Positions 25,985-35,981 are shown, numbered from the stretch's first letter. The stretch is DNA of 64,000 nt from an uncultured Eggerthellaceae bacterium (GCA_947650915.1 CANSWY010000001.1:248001-312000); one strand, 5' to 3'. Translations and numbers: made by a program. Notes: generated by a model from the letters alone, not told the origin.

Positions 25985-28074
25985 GCAACGTGCGCACGCT
26001 CGCCTTCGAGATAGGCACTGAAGAGATCCCGGCGTTCGATCTGAAGAACGCCACGGAGAAGCTTCCCCAGATCATGGCATCTGCGCTTACCGATGCGCGC
26101 ATCGCTTTCGGTGGGATGGAGGTCTTCTCCACGCCGCGGCGCATGGCGGTGGTGGTGCGCGGGGTGGAGGAAGAGACGGCTCAGGTGGACGAGACCTTCA
26201 AAGGGCCGTCGGTGGCCATCGCCTTCGATGAGGCGGGCGCTCCCACCAAGGCCGCCATCGGGTTCGCGCGCGGCAAGGGCGTCGCGGTGGAGAGCCTGGA
26301 GGTGCGCGAAGAGGGAGGCGCCGAATACGTCTTTGCTTCGCGGCGCATCGAGTCAGCGCGGACGATCGGCCTTCTGCCGGAGGTGCTCCGGGGCGTGATA
26401 GAGGCCATCCCGTGGCCGAAGTCCATGCGCTGGGCGTCCTATCCTGAGGTCTTCTCCCGACCGGTCCGGTGGCTGGTGGCCCTGTTCGGGGATGAGGTGG
26501 TGCCCTTGTCCTTCGCTGGAGCGGTGGCTGGGCGCCATACGGAAGGGCACCGGGTGCTCTCTCCTGCCGGGACGGACATCGCGCGCGCGGATGAGTATGA
26601 GGCAGCGGTTCGGCAGCTCAAGATCGTGCCCGCGCAAGACGAGCGCCGCGCCCTCATCGAAGAGGCGGTGCGCGCCATGGAGGCGGATCTGGGAGAGGGC
26701 TTCACGGCAGTCCTTCCTGAGAAGACGCTCACGGAGGTGGTGAACCTCTCTGAGGCGCCCACGCCCCTGCTGGCCAGCTTCGCGGAGGAATTCCTGGCTG
26801 TGCCGGAAGAGATCATCGTGGACGCCATGCTCATGCATCAGCGCTATTTCCCGCTCTACCGGGACGGCAAGCTCGCGAACCGCTTCATCATCGTTTCGAA
26901 CGGAGACGACCGTTTCGCTGACAACATCATCGACGGCAACCAGCGGGTGGTGGCTGCGCGGCTCTACGACGCGAAGTTCTTCTACGAGGAGGACCTGAAG
27001 CGTCCTCTGGAGGCCTATGTGGACCGTCTGGATGAGGTGGTGTTCCAGGAGAAGCTGGGCACCATGCGCCAGAAGACCAGCCGCGTGTGCCGTTTGGCGG
27101 AGCGTCTGTGCCTGGACGCGGCCCTTGAGGCCGAGGAAGCGGGCAAAGTGGCGCGTGCCGCACGCTTGGCCAAGGCCGACCTGGTCACGAACGCGGTCAT
27201 CGAGTTCACCAGCGTGCAGGGCATCATGGGCTCCTATTATGCAGAGGCGGCCGGCGAGGATGCAGAGGTGGCCGCTGCCATCGCTGACCATTACCGTCCG
27301 CGCTTCGCAGGCGATGACATCCCTTCTGGCATCGTGGGCCGCATGTTGGCGCTGGCGGACAAGGTGGACACCATCTGCGGCCTGTTCGCCATCGGCCAGC
27401 TGCCCACGGGGTCTTCCGACCCGTTCGCTCTGCGCCGTGCCGCCCTGGGCGTCATCTCCATCCTCCAGAGCGGTCTGGACGTGAGCCTGGACGGCGCCAT
27501 CCAGGACGCTTTGCGCATCTATCAAGAGGACGGCGTCCCGTTCGATGCGTCCGATGCGCATGCGTCCATCAAGGATTTCTTCGTGACGCGCATGAAGGTC
27601 ATGCTGAAAGAGGATGGCTGTTCCGTCGATGCCATCGATGCCGTGCTGGCGGCGGGCGTCTGGGAGCCGGTGGTGGTGGAGGCGCGCGTGCGCGCTCTGG
27701 ATGTTGCCCGCACGGACGCCCTTGAGGCGTTCGCTGATCTGTCCGTGGCTTATGCCCGTGCGAACAACCTGCGCGATGCGGATGCGGGAAGCCTCTACGA
27801 TCCGGCTCTGTTCAATGACTCTGAAGCGGCTTTGGCCCGCTCCATCGAGGCGGCGCGCACGGAGGTGGCCGAAGCTCTCGCAGGTGATGATTATCCGGCG
27901 GCCCTGGCAGCGCTCGCGGCCTTGCGTGCGCCCATCGACGGGTTCTTCGAGGCCACCATGATCATGGATGAGGACCTCGCCCTGCGCGCCAACCGCATGA
28001 AGCTCCTGAACGCGTTCGTGGAAGTCTTCGCGAACGTGGCCGATTTCGGTCTGCTCTCATCGAAGCGCTCCTGA
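25981..28074 (+). CDS. glyS: Glycyl-tRNA synthetase beta chain
   Basis: 697 residues, normal for the family. Opens with [18 protein letters not shown] and contains [12 protein letters not shown], the KSMRWAS stretch and the HD-like [14 protein letters not shown] region. It supplies tRNA recognition and an anticodon-binding C-terminal domain. It overlaps glyQ by 4 bp with an ATG, and an AGGAAGGAGGG site lies in the end of glyQ. Confidence 0.98.
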   Translation: MSNVRTLAFEIGTEEIPAFDLKNATEKLPQIMASALTDARIAFGGMEVFSTPRRMAVVVRGVEEETAQVDETFKGPSVAIAFDEAGAPTKAAIGFARGKGVAVESLEVREEGGAEYVFASRRIESARTIGLLPEVLRGVIEAIPWPKSMRWASYPEVFSRPVRWLVALFGDEVVPLSFAGAVAGRHTEGHRVLSPAGTDIARADEYEAAVRQLKIVPAQDERRALIEEAVRAMEADLGEGFTAVLPEKTLTEVVNLSEAPTPLLASFAEEFLAVPEEIIVDAMLMHQRYFPLYRDGKLANRFIIVSNGDDRFADNIIDGNQRVVAARLYDAKFFYEEDLKRPLEAYVDRLDEVVFQEKLGTMRQKTSRVCRLAERLCLDAALEAEEAGKVARAARLAKADLVTNAVIEFTSVQGIMGSYYAEAAGEDAEVAAAIADHYRPRFAGDDIPSGIVGRMLALADKVDTICGLFAIGQLPTGSSDPFALRRAALGVISILQSGLDVSLDGAIQDALRIYQEDGVPFDASDAHASIKDFFVTRMKVMLKEDGCSVDAIDAVLAAGVWEPVVVEARVRALDVARTDALEAFADLSVAYARANNLRDADAGSLYDPALFNDSEAALARSIEAARTEVAEALAGDDYPAALAALAALRAPIDGFFEATMIMDEDLALRANRMKLLNAFVEVFANVADFGLLSSKRS

Positions 28075-28093
28075 GAGCCTGAGGTCACGCGTC

Positions 28094-28996
28094 ATGGCAG
28101 GGGAGGAACGCGGATTCTCTCATGAGCGCATCCGGGGGAGCGCAGCGTTTCCCACGGTGCATGTGGTGTCGGATTCGGTGGGTGAGACGGCGCGCACGGT
28201 GGCCCAGGCCGCAGCTGCCCAGTTCGGTGAGAAACACCCGAAGATCGAGGTCTTCGGCAAGATGAAGACGTTCGACCAGGTGCGCCGGGTGCTGGACGAG
28301 CACGTGGCCTATCACGTGGAGCAGCTGGGAGATGACCGTCTGCTCATCTTCTACACGTTGGTTGATCCGGAACTGCGGGATGCGGTCTCCGATTACATCA
28401 GCGCCCATGAGCACATGCACGGCGTTGACCTTCTGACCGAGGCCATCACGGCCATGGCGGCCGTGAGCGGCCGGGAACCCAACGACACGCCCGGGGTGCT
28501 GCGCATTGCCGATCTGGATTACTTCAACCGCGTGGCGGCCCTGGAGTTCACCATCGAACATGATGACGGCCGCAATCCGCAAGACCTTCCCAAGGCCGAC
28601 ATCGTGGTCATCGGAGCGTCCCGCACATCCAAGACGCCGGTCTGCATCTATCTGGCGCAGCATGGCTTCAGCGTGGCGAACGTTCCACTGGACCTGCACA
28701 CCGAACCGCCCAAGCAGCTGTTCGAGGTGGATCCTTCCCGTATCTTCGGGCTGATGTCCACGCCGGAAGTGCTGACGGGCATCCGGTCGCGCCGGATCGG
28801 GCATGCGGCAGCGGTGGCAGGCTCCTATGCGGACCCCGAGTACATCCACGAGGATTTGGAGTCGGCCCGCGCCCTCATGCGCAAGCTGGGCTGCTATGTC
28901 ATCCGCACGGACGGCAAGGCCATCGAGGAGACCTCGCAGGAGATATTGGATCTTTACGCCAAGACCCATGGCACGGACAACAGAAAGGATGCATGA
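28094..28996 (+). CDS. ppsR: Pyruvate phosphate dikinase regulatory protein (kinase/phosphotransferase, DUF299)
   Basis: 300 residues. The family both inactivates PPDK by ADP-dependent phosphorylation of a threonine near the catalytic histidine and reactivates it by phosphate-dependent removal. Seen: VHVVSDSVGETARTVAQAA at the N-terminus, the P-loop-like VIGASRTSKTPVCIYLA, and ANVPLDLHTEPPKQLFEVD. Its target gene, ppdK, lies 1.8 kb downstream with one membrane-protein gene between. There are 19 bp after glyS. Confidence 0.93.
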   Translation: MAGEERGFSHERIRGSAAFPTVHVVSDSVGETARTVAQAAAAQFGEKHPKIEVFGKMKTFDQVRRVLDEHVAYHVEQLGDDRLLIFYTLVDPELRDAVSDYISAHEHMHGVDLLTEAITAMAAVSGREPNDTPGVLRIADLDYFNRVAALEFTIEHDDGRNPQDLPKADIVVIGASRTSKTPVCIYLAQHGFSVANVPLDLHTEPPKQLFEVDPSRIFGLMSTPEVLTGIRSRRIGHAAAVAGSYADPEYIHEDLESARALMRKLGCYVIRTDGKAIEETSQEILDLYAKTHGTDNRKDA

Positions 28997-30640
28997 ATGA
29001 GCATCGTGAAGAAGGCTTCCTTGGAAGGGGTCGAGGTAGGCTCCATCGGGAACGCTTCTGTGTCAGTGGTCTCAGAGGAGCCGTCAGCATCCCGTTCAGG
29101 CTTCAAGATGAAGATGAGAACCACCTGCGGCGGTGATCTGTTCCTCATGGCCATCGCCATCGGGGCCATCCTGCTCTTCACGGGGAGCATGATCTTCCCC
29201 GATTCATACGACAACGATGTCTGGTTCTTCTTGGCCACAGGAGACTACATCCTAGAGCATGGCATTCCCTACACCAACCCGTTCTCCGTGCATGAGGGGC
29301 TCGGCTTCATCGCTCAGCAGTGGCTGCATTGCGTCATATCGTCTCTGCTCTATCATGCCGGCGGATTCGTGCTCATGGGCGTCTGGACCGGTGTGCTCTT
29401 CCTTGCATTGGCAGCATCCTTGTTCGTCTTGGGGCGCACGTTGTGCCAGACGCGCACAGGGAGCGAGGCAGTGATGATCCTCGTCGCCCTGTGCGTGATC
29501 GGTGCGAGCGCCTATGCGAGCGTCCGGCCCCACCTGTATTCCATGCTCGCGTTCACCTGGATCATGTGGTCATGCGAGAGCTACCGTAAGAGCGGGAACG
29601 TGCGGTTCCTCATCCTGGTCCCGTTGATCGCCTGCCTGCATGTGAATCTCCATGCGGCCATCGCGCCCTATGACCTGTTCATCGTGGCATGCTACGCTCT
29701 GCCCGATGCGCTCACGTTGGTGCATCGCCGTGGGAAGCTCAAGAAGGTGGGATTCGTGGAGGCGTCCTACGCGCGCCTGCCTCTCCTCATCGTTCTGGTG
29801 GTCAGCGTGCTCGCGCTGCTGGTGAATCCCTACGGCATCCGAGGCGCGCTCTATCTGTTCCTTTCGTTCGGTGCGGCGGATCACCGCAACCGCATCAACG
29901 AGATGGGACACTTCGTGCCCGCGATCAATTGGCAGACCGCCCTGGTCACCGCTTTGATGTTCGCGGTGGCGTTGGCAGCGGGACGCATGGGGCCGAAGCG
30001 CATGAATGCGCCGCTTTCCATCCTTGCTGCGGCGGCCATCATCGGAGCGCTGGCGTATCTGCGCAATCAGTGGATCAGCTGCCTGTTCTGCTTCGCATAT
30101 CTGGCCTGGTCATCGCGCGGCGTGCACTTGCGCATGTTCAAGGACAGCCGTGCTGTCAAGGGCTTCGCTGCGGCGGTGGTTTTGGCGGCCGGTGCGGGGA
30201 TGGTCGCGCTTGCGATGCATGCGGCTCCCAGCTTGGAAGCGCAGCCGGTCGATTCGGCGCGGACCCCGGTCAAGGGTGTTGAGTATCTCGACCAGATCGG
30301 CGTGGACAAAGAGACCACGCGCGTGTTCACGTTCTTCAATGCTGGGGGCTTTTTGGAGTACCACGGTTTCAAGGTGAACATGGATCCGCGTCCTGAGATC
30401 TGGAACAGCGCCATCAACGGGGTGGGATACGACTACTATTTCGAATACGTGCAGATGGCCGAGGGTGACATGGTGTTCAATACCTACAACTATCTGTATG
30501 ACTTCGATGTGTTCTTCATCGATTCGACCGCGGGCACCGATCCATATTTCACGGACAATGACGGATACCGACGCATTCTGACCGGGGACGGGTACACCGT
30601 CTACGCCAAGAGGTCATGGTATGACCAGTACGTCTCTTGA
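28997..30640 (+). CDS. Polytopic membrane protein, possibly of the GT-C fold
   Basis: 547 residues, starting directly after ppsR (AAAGGATGCATGA upstream). About 45 cytoplasmic residues, then roughly ten membrane helices to about residue 410 and a soluble C-terminal part of about 130 residues. After the first helix comes DSYDNDVWFFLATGDYILEH followed by GIPYTNPFS, which resembles the acidic first-loop motif (DxWxxLxxG) of polytopic GT-C-like membrane proteins. The C-terminal part has RVFTFFNAGGFLEYHG and many aromatic residues. A lipid-linked sugar transferase role is inference; I do not recognise a named family. Confidence 0.8.
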   Translation: MSIVKKASLEGVEVGSIGNASVSVVSEEPSASRSGFKMKMRTTCGGDLFLMAIAIGAILLFTGSMIFPDSYDNDVWFFLATGDYILEHGIPYTNPFSVHEGLGFIAQQWLHCVISSLLYHAGGFVLMGVWTGVLFLALAASLFVLGRTLCQTRTGSEAVMILVALCVIGASAYASVRPHLYSMLAFTWIMWSCESYRKSGNVRFLILVPLIACLHVNLHAAIAPYDLFIVACYALPDALTLVHRRGKLKKVGFVEASYARLPLLIVLVVSVLALLVNPYGIRGALYLFLSFGAADHRNRINEMGHFVPAINWQTALVTALMFAVALAAGRMGPKRMNAPLSILAAAAIIGALAYLRNQWISCLFCFAYLAWSSRGVHLRMFKDSRAVKGFAAAVVLAAGAGMVALAMHAAPSLEAQPVDSARTPVKGVEYLDQIGVDKETTRVFTFFNAGGFLEYHGFKVNMDPRPEIWNSAINGVGYDYYFEYVQMAEGDMVFNTYNYLYDFDVFFIDSTAGTDPYFTDNDGYRRILTGDGYTVYAKRSWYDQYVS

Positions 30641-30712
30641 GCTGCCACTCGTGAGATTTGCTGACCCCGATGGCGGCCCATCCGTTGCTTTATCGTTATC
30701 ATGATGCTGCAC

Positions 30713-30737
30713 CCTTGGAAGGGCTTCTCTTCCAAGG
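30713..30737 (+). promoter_or_regulatory. Leader hairpin upstream of ppdK
   Basis: A perfect 9-bp stem (CCTTGGAAG with CTTCCAAGG) and 7-base loop lie 33 bases before the ppdK start. There is no U-run after it, so it may be a weak terminator of the membrane-protein transcript or a leader structure. Confidence 0.4.
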
Positions 30738-30770
30738 ACTTGGATATCAGAGATGATGAAGGAGTGCACC

Positions 30771-33491
30771 GTGGCGGAAGCAGTCAAGCGCGTATACGCC
30801 TTCGGCAAGGATGCCGAAGGGAAGAACGTGACCGAGGGCAACACGGACATGAAGTCCGTGCTGGGCGGCAAGGGCGCGAACCTCGCTGAAATGGCGAACA
30901 TCGGGCTGCCGGTGCCTCCGGGTTTCACCATCACGTGCCAGACCTGCATGGAATACGCTGATGCAGGCAACGTCTGGCCGGAAGGCGCGCTGGACACCAT
31001 CGCCGCATATCGTGCGGATCTGGAAGAGCGCATGGGCAAGAAGATCGGGGACGCCCATGATCCGCTCCTGGTCTCCGTCCGTTCCGGCGCCCCCATGTCC
31101 ATGCCGGGCATGATGGACACGGTCTTGAATCTGGGCCTGAACGATGAATCCATCAACGGCCTGATCGCCCAGACGGAGAACCCGCGCTTCGCTTGGGATT
31201 CCTACCGTCGCTTCATCCAGATGTTCTCCAACGTGGTGATGGGCCTTGATGGAGACCTTTTCGAGAACGCCATCACAGCCATCAAGAACGAGCGCGGCGT
31301 CAAGTCCGACACCGATCTCACCGCAGAGGACTTGCAAGAGCTGGTGGGCGTGTTCAAGAAGATCTTCTCCGACAACGTGTCCGCCGAAGCCTATCCAGCG
31401 CTGGTGGTGGACGGCGCCGTGCAGTTCCCGCAAGATCCCATGATGCAGCTGCAGCTGGCCATTGAAGCGGTGTTCGGCAGCTGGAACAACCCGCGCGCTG
31501 TCCTGTACCGCAAGAAGAACAAGATCGCCGATGACCTCGGCACGGCGGTGAACGTGCAGTCCATGGTGTTCGGCAATAAGGGCAACACCTCCGCCACCGG
31601 CGTGGCGTTCACGCGCAACCCGGCGAACGGCGAGAAGGAGTTCTACGGCGATTACCTGGTGAACGCCCAGGGCGAGGACGTGGTGGCGGGCATCCGCAAC
31701 ACCAGCCCCATCGCTGAGCTGAAAGAGGTGGCCGGCCTGGAGGACGCGGGACGCCAGCTGGAGGAGATCTTCGTCACGCTGGAGAACCATTTCCGCGACA
31801 TGTGCGACATCGAGTTCACCATCGAACAGGGCAAGCTCTGGATGCTGCAGACGCGCGCGGGCAAGCGCACGGCCACAGCGGCGCTCCACATCGCCATCCA
31901 GATGGTGGAAGAGGATCTGATCACCAAGAAGGAAGCGGTCATGCGCGTGGAGCCGGAGCAGCTGGACCAGCTCCTCCATCCGCAGTTCGACAAGGACGCT
32001 GACTACGACGTGGTGGCACGCGGCTTGAACGCGAGCCCAGGCGCTGCGGTGGGCGAGGCCGTCTTCTCAGCGGCTGATGCCGTGGCGGCTGCCGAAGAGG
32101 ATCGCAAGACCGTGCTCGTCCGCTGGGAGACCACTCCTGATGACCTGGCCGGCATGATCGCCGCCGAAGGAATCCTCACCTCTCATGGCGGCAAGACCAG
32201 CCATGCGGCGGTCATCGCGCGCGGCATGGGTGCGCCGTGCGTCTGCGGCGTGGAAGCGCTCAAGATAGATGCCGAGAAGAAGGAAGCCGCCATCAGCGGC
32301 ACGGACATCGTCATCCGTGAGGGTGACATGATCTCCATCGACGGCACTTCGGGCATCGTGGTCTTGGGCGCCGTGGACCTGGTGATGCCGGAGCTCACCG
32401 GGGATCTGGACACCATCCTGGAGTGGGCGGACGAATACCGCCGTCTGGGCGTGCGCGCCAATGCCGACAATCCGGAGGACGCGCATCTCTCCCGTGATTT
32501 CGGCGCTCAAGGCATCGGCCTCTGCCGCACGGAGCACATGTTCTTGGGTGAGCGCAAGCAGATCATCCAATCCTTCATCTTGAACGATGACGAGCTCAAC
32601 CGCGAGAAGGCCACGGCCGCGCTCTATGAGGCTCAGTCCGGGGATTTCTATGAGATGTTCAAGGCCATGGACGGCCTGCCGGTCATCGTGCGCCTGCTGG
32701 ACCCGCCGCTGCATGAGTTCCTGGACAGCCCGCGCGCGCTGGAAGTGGAGATCGCGCGCATGGAGGAGAATGGCGCGTCTGCGGCGGAGATAGCCGAGAA
32801 GCGCATCATGCTAGAGAAGATCGATGCGTTCGCTGAGCAGAATCCCATGCTGGGCATGCGCGGCGTGCGTTTGGGCATCGTGTATCCCATCCTGCCGCAG
32901 ATGCAGATCCGCGCCATCGCCACGGCATGCGCGAAGCTCCAGAAAGAAGGGTTCAACCCGAAGCCTGAGATCATGATCCCGCTCGTGTCCACCGTGGCTG
33001 AGTTGGCCCGCCTGCGGGAAGTGGCGGAAGGCGTCATCGCGCAGGTGGCCGCTGATGAGGGCACCGCACTTGAGATTCCCATCGGCACCATGATCGAGCT
33101 GCCGCGCGCAGCGCTCACCGCCGATGAGATCGCCACGCAGGCGGATTTCTTCTCCTTCGGCACCAACGACCTCACGCAGACCACCTTCGGCTTCAGCCGT
33201 GATGACGTGGAGGGCGAGTTCGTCCCGCAGTACCTGCAGGAGCGCTTGCTCACCCACAACCCCTTTGCCACCATCGATGAGCATGGCGTGGCGAAGCTGG
33301 TGCGGATGGGCGTGGAGCTGGGCCATGAGGGCAATCCGGACATCGTCTGCGGCGTTTGCGGCGAACATGGCGGAGATCCTGAGTCCATCCACATCTTCAA
33401 CCGCATCGGCCTGGATTACGTGTCCTGCTCTCCCTATCGCGTACCGGTGGCGCGCTTGGCTGCCGCACAGGCGGAGATCGAACAGGAGTAG
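30771..33491 (+). CDS. ppdK: Pyruvate, phosphate dikinase
   Basis: 906 residues from GTG, which has AAGGAG six bases upstream; the in-frame ATG at 30753 lacks such a site and contains the AAGGAG itself. The enzyme interconverts pyruvate + ATP + Pi with PEP + AMP + PPi. Seen: nucleotide-binding LGGKGANLAEMANIGLPVPPG; swivelling domain LTSHGGKTSHAAVIARG with the phospho-histidine (TSHAAV) and nearby threonine (GKT) that the regulator modifies; PEP domain with GIGLCRTEHMF and a C-terminal GVCGEHGGDP cysteine. Works with the DUF299 regulator two genes upstream; suits a PPi-linked anaerobic glycolysis. Confidence 0.97.
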   Translation: MAEAVKRVYAFGKDAEGKNVTEGNTDMKSVLGGKGANLAEMANIGLPVPPGFTITCQTCMEYADAGNVWPEGALDTIAAYRADLEERMGKKIGDAHDPLLVSVRSGAPMSMPGMMDTVLNLGLNDESINGLIAQTENPRFAWDSYRRFIQMFSNVVMGLDGDLFENAITAIKNERGVKSDTDLTAEDLQELVGVFKKIFSDNVSAEAYPALVVDGAVQFPQDPMMQLQLAIEAVFGSWNNPRAVLYRKKNKIADDLGTAVNVQSMVFGNKGNTSATGVAFTRNPANGEKEFYGDYLVNAQGEDVVAGIRNTSPIAELKEVAGLEDAGRQLEEIFVTLENHFRDMCDIEFTIEQGKLWMLQTRAGKRTATAALHIAIQMVEEDLITKKEAVMRVEPEQLDQLLHPQFDKDADYDVVARGLNASPGAAVGEAVFSAADAVAAAEEDRKTVLVRWETTPDDLAGMIAAEGILTSHGGKTSHAAVIARGMGAPCVCGVEALKIDAEKKEAAISGTDIVIREGDMISIDGTSGIVVLGAVDLVMPELTGDLDTILEWADEYRRLGVRANADNPEDAHLSRDFGAQGIGLCRTEHMFLGERKQIIQSFILNDDELNREKATAALYEAQSGDFYEMFKAMDGLPVIVRLLDPPLHEFLDSPRALEVEIARMEENGASAAEIAEKRIMLEKIDAFAEQNPMLGMRGVRLGIVYPILPQMQIRAIATACAKLQKEGFNPKPEIMIPLVSTVAELARLREVAEGVIAQVAADEGTALEIPIGTMIELPRAALTADEIATQADFFSFGTNDLTQTTFGFSRDDVEGEFVPQYLQERLLTHNPFATIDEHGVAKLVRMGVELGHEGNPDIVCGVCGEHGGDPESIHIFNRIGLDYVSCSPYRVPVARLAAAQAEIEQE

Positions 33492-33496
33492 GCGCT

Positions 33497-34633
33497 TTGG
33501 CGTTGAATTTGGAAGGACTTCCCTGCGCTGTCTCATTGATCAGGGCGGGAAGCCGAGGATCCAACGGACCATCGAATGCAGCTGCCGCCACGGCGGCTGC
33601 ATTCGTCTCTGAAGAGGGCGCTGAGCCGGGCGCGCCCCTGCTCGTGTGCCTGGATCAGCGCGCGCTCCCGGCAGCTGAAGAACACCTTTGCACGGATGAC
33701 TGGCGCTGTGCCGTCTCATGGGTGAAGGAGCTTGCGGTGCGCGGTGCGCCGGCCATCGGCGCTGCGGGGGCATCTGCTGTGGCCCTGGCGGCCCATGAGG
33801 CGGCTTCCAGTGGGCGAGAGCGGTTCTGTGAGCGGCTGGAGGAAGCCTCTTCCGTCATCCGCTCTGCGCGTCCCACGGCCGTGAACCTGGCATGGGCGGT
33901 GGACCGGTGCATGGAATCCGCTGAGGCGTTGGTGCGCAACGGAGCTGCTCCGGATGGGGTGGCGTCAGCGCTGTTCGATGAGGCATGCGCCATCATGCGG
34001 GAAGACGAGGCGGCGAATCGCAGGATCGGCGCGTTCGGATCGGAGCTGTTGCCGCAAGGGTGCAGCGTGCTCACCCATTGCAATGCGGGAAGCTTGGCCA
34101 CCTCATTCTATGGCACGGCGCTGGGCGTGGTGTATGCGGCAGCCGATGCGGGAAAGATCCGCATGGTCTTCGCGGATGAGACGCGGCCGGTCTGCCAAGG
34201 GTCGCGCCTGACGGCCTGGGAGCTTGCGCGAGCTGGCGTGCCGGTCACGCTCATCTGCGATGACATGGCAGCATCGGTGATGGCCGCGGGCAAGGTTGAC
34301 GCGGTGGTGGTCGGCGCTGACCGCATCGCTTCGAACGGGGATGTGGCGAACAAGATCGGCACGCTGGGCGTGGCGGTGCTCGCACGTCATTTCGGCATCC
34401 CTTTCTATGTGGCTGCGCCCACCTCCACGGTGGATCCAGCCGCGCCGGTGGGCAGCGCGATCCCCATCGAGGAGCGTGCGACGGCGGAGGTGTTGCCGCA
34501 GCCCATGGACGGGGTCGAGGTGTTCAACCCCGCGTTCGACGTGACGCCGGCCCATCTGGTCACTGCCATCATCACGGAGGCGGGCGCATTCAGGCCAAGG
34601 GATGTCTTGCAGGCTCTGCGGCAGGAGGATTGA
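33497..34633 (+). CDS. mtnA: Methylthioribose-1-phosphate isomerase-like protein
   Basis: 378 residues with a TTG start (GGAG eight bases upstream), 5 bp after ppdK. Family motifs: LVCLDQRALP, VRGAPAIGAAG, VLTHCNAGSLATSFYGTALG with the catalytic cysteine, DETRPVCQGSRLTAWEL, and VVVGADRIASNGDVANKIGT with the catalytic aspartate. MtnA isomerises methylthioribose-1-phosphate to the ribulose form in methionine salvage; close relatives act on other ribose-1-phosphates (5-deoxyribose, ribose). No other salvage gene is nearby, so the physiological substrate is open. Confidence 0.92.
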   Translation: MALNLEGLPCAVSLIRAGSRGSNGPSNAAAATAAAFVSEEGAEPGAPLLVCLDQRALPAAEEHLCTDDWRCAVSWVKELAVRGAPAIGAAGASAVALAAHEAASSGRERFCERLEEASSVIRSARPTAVNLAWAVDRCMESAEALVRNGAAPDGVASALFDEACAIMREDEAANRRIGAFGSELLPQGCSVLTHCNAGSLATSFYGTALGVVYAAADAGKIRMVFADETRPVCQGSRLTAWELARAGVPVTLICDDMAASVMAAGKVDAVVVGADRIASNGDVANKIGTLGVAVLARHFGIPFYVAAPTSTVDPAAPVGSAIPIEERATAEVLPQPMDGVEVFNPAFDVTPAHLVTAIITEAGAFRPRDVLQALRQED

Positions 34634-34634
34634 G

Positions 34635-35327
34635 GTGGACTTCAAGGCTCATATGAAGGACGCGTTCTTGGCAGCGTATCCCATCATGCTGGGGTATGTG
34701 GCCATCGGCATCCCGTGCGGAATCCTCTGTGATTCCATCGGATTGGGCGCGCTGCAGGTGTTCATCCTCTCTGCGCTCTTCTACTCCGGGGCTGGCCAGT
34801 TCATGATCCCCAACATGCAACTGGCAGGGTCCCCCTTGGCTTCCATCATCGCCAGCGTGTCCCTGGTGAACACGCGTCAGATGCTCTATTCCGCTTCTTT
34901 GGCCCCTGAGTGCGCGCACGCGGGCAAGCTAGTGTCCTTCTTTTTCGCCGCCACGGTGACCGACGAGAGCTACGGCGTGTCCATCGCCAAGTTCAAGGAG
35001 GGCGGCTGGTCGGTGGACCGGGCCCTCATGGTCAATCTTTTCTCGCAGACGTCTTGGGCGCTCTCGAACGTGGCCGGGGTGTTCGTAGGATCGCTTCTGG
35101 ATATCCCGCTCCCCATCGCTTCGTTCGCCATGACGTCTATCTTCATCTGCCTTTTGTTCACGCAGCGCTTGACCGCGCCGAACGTGATCGCGGCAGTGGC
35201 TGCGGTCATCGGCGTCTATATCTGCAAAGCGCTGGGAGCCTCTGGCGCGGCCATCATCGTGGGCGCGCTCTTGGGCGTCGCCTGCGCGCTGGTGGCCATG
35301 CGCATCGCAAAGGGGAGGCGCGCATGA
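34635..35327 (+). CDS. azlC: Branched-chain amino acid permease AzlC (large subunit)
   Basis: 230 residues from GTG with AGGAGG six bases upstream, one base after the mtnA stop. Starts DAFLAAYPIMLGYVAIGIPCG, then FILSALFYSGAGQFM and ASVSLVNTRQMLYS, all typical of AzlC. About six membrane helices. With AzlD it exports branched-chain amino acids or analogues such as azaleucine. The stop overlaps the azlD start (ATGA). Confidence 0.95.
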   Translation: MDFKAHMKDAFLAAYPIMLGYVAIGIPCGILCDSIGLGALQVFILSALFYSGAGQFMIPNMQLAGSPLASIIASVSLVNTRQMLYSASLAPECAHAGKLVSFFFAATVTDESYGVSIAKFKEGGWSVDRALMVNLFSQTSWALSNVAGVFVGSLLDIPLPIASFAMTSIFICLLFTQRLTAPNVIAAVAAVIGVYICKALGASGAAIIVGALLGVACALVAMRIAKGRRA

Positions 35328-35647
35328 GCTGGGAGGAGTTCTGGATCATCCTGGCCACCTGTGGAGCCACCATGCTCATCTGTCGCGTGGCGCCGCTGTT
35401 CCTGCTCAAAGGGCGCGATCTTCCCGATGGCGTCATCCGTGCGCTGAATCTGATCCCGCCCGCTGCATTCGCCGCATTGGTGGCGAACGACATCTTGACG
35501 CCGGGCATGTTCAGTCAAGGGATCTGGCCGGCAGCCGCCATCATCTGCGCTTCGCTCATCGTCGTGGTGGTGGCTGTGAAGACGAAGTCGCTGATCTGGT
35601 GCGCAGTGTCCGGCGTGGCCTCCTACGCCGTCCTCTTGCTGATCTGA
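35324..35647 (+). CDS. azlD: Branched-chain amino acid permease AzlD (small subunit)
   Basis: 107 residues in three or four membrane helices. The start MSWEEFWIILATCGATMLICR and RVAPLFLLKGRDLPDGVIRA fit AzlD, whose RxxPxxLxxxxxLP pattern is seen. It overlaps azlC by 4 bp, preceded by a GGGGAGG site. Small partner required for AzlC function. Confidence 0.94.
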   Translation: MSWEEFWIILATCGATMLICRVAPLFLLKGRDLPDGVIRALNLIPPAAFAALVANDILTPGMFSQGIWPAAAIICASLIVVVVAVKTKSLIWCAVSGVASYAVLLLI

Positions 35648-35663
35648 TCGAGCATGCGTTCGG

Positions 35664-35849
35664 ATGTGCAGAAGGGACGTCCCAAATTGCACCCGCGAGA
35701 TCGTCTGATGTGCAGAAGGGACGTCCCAAATTGCACATAGGAACTGTCTTTCAGTGCTCATCGATTCTTTTCTATGTGCAATTTGGAACGTCCCTTCTGC
35801 ACATCAGGCCATCCAGACATGTGCAATTTGGAACGTCCCTTCTGCACAT
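35664..35849. repeat. Dispersed palindromic element, copy 3 (nested double copy)
   Basis: Four arms are present: A 35664-35691 and B 35708-35743 in one direction, B' 35771-35804 and C' 35819-35849 in the other. B and B' form a complete element with a TTTCAGTGCT loop. A and C' are the outer parts of another element, separated from B/B' by 16 and 14 unrelated bases. A can pair with C', giving a two-storey hairpin, as if one element had entered the loop of another. It lies between azlD and the rplS promoter. Confidence 0.92.
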
Positions 35850-35886
35850 CCTTTTTTGCGTGTGCAATCGGGTCGTGGATTTCTGC

Positions 35887-35915
35887 TTGCCTCTCGGCAA
35901 GGGTAGAGATATACT
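35887..35915 (+). promoter_or_regulatory. Promoter of rplS
   Basis: TTGCCT and TATACT are separated by 17 bp, about 70 bases before rplS, right after the palindromic cluster. A CTTGCC/GGCAAG inverted repeat overlaps the -35 box. Confidence 0.75.
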
Positions 35916-35981
35916 TGCAAATCGTGTCTTTACTGATGACATTGAAGGCTTTGAATCAAGATTAGAGCAGGGACAAGGAAC

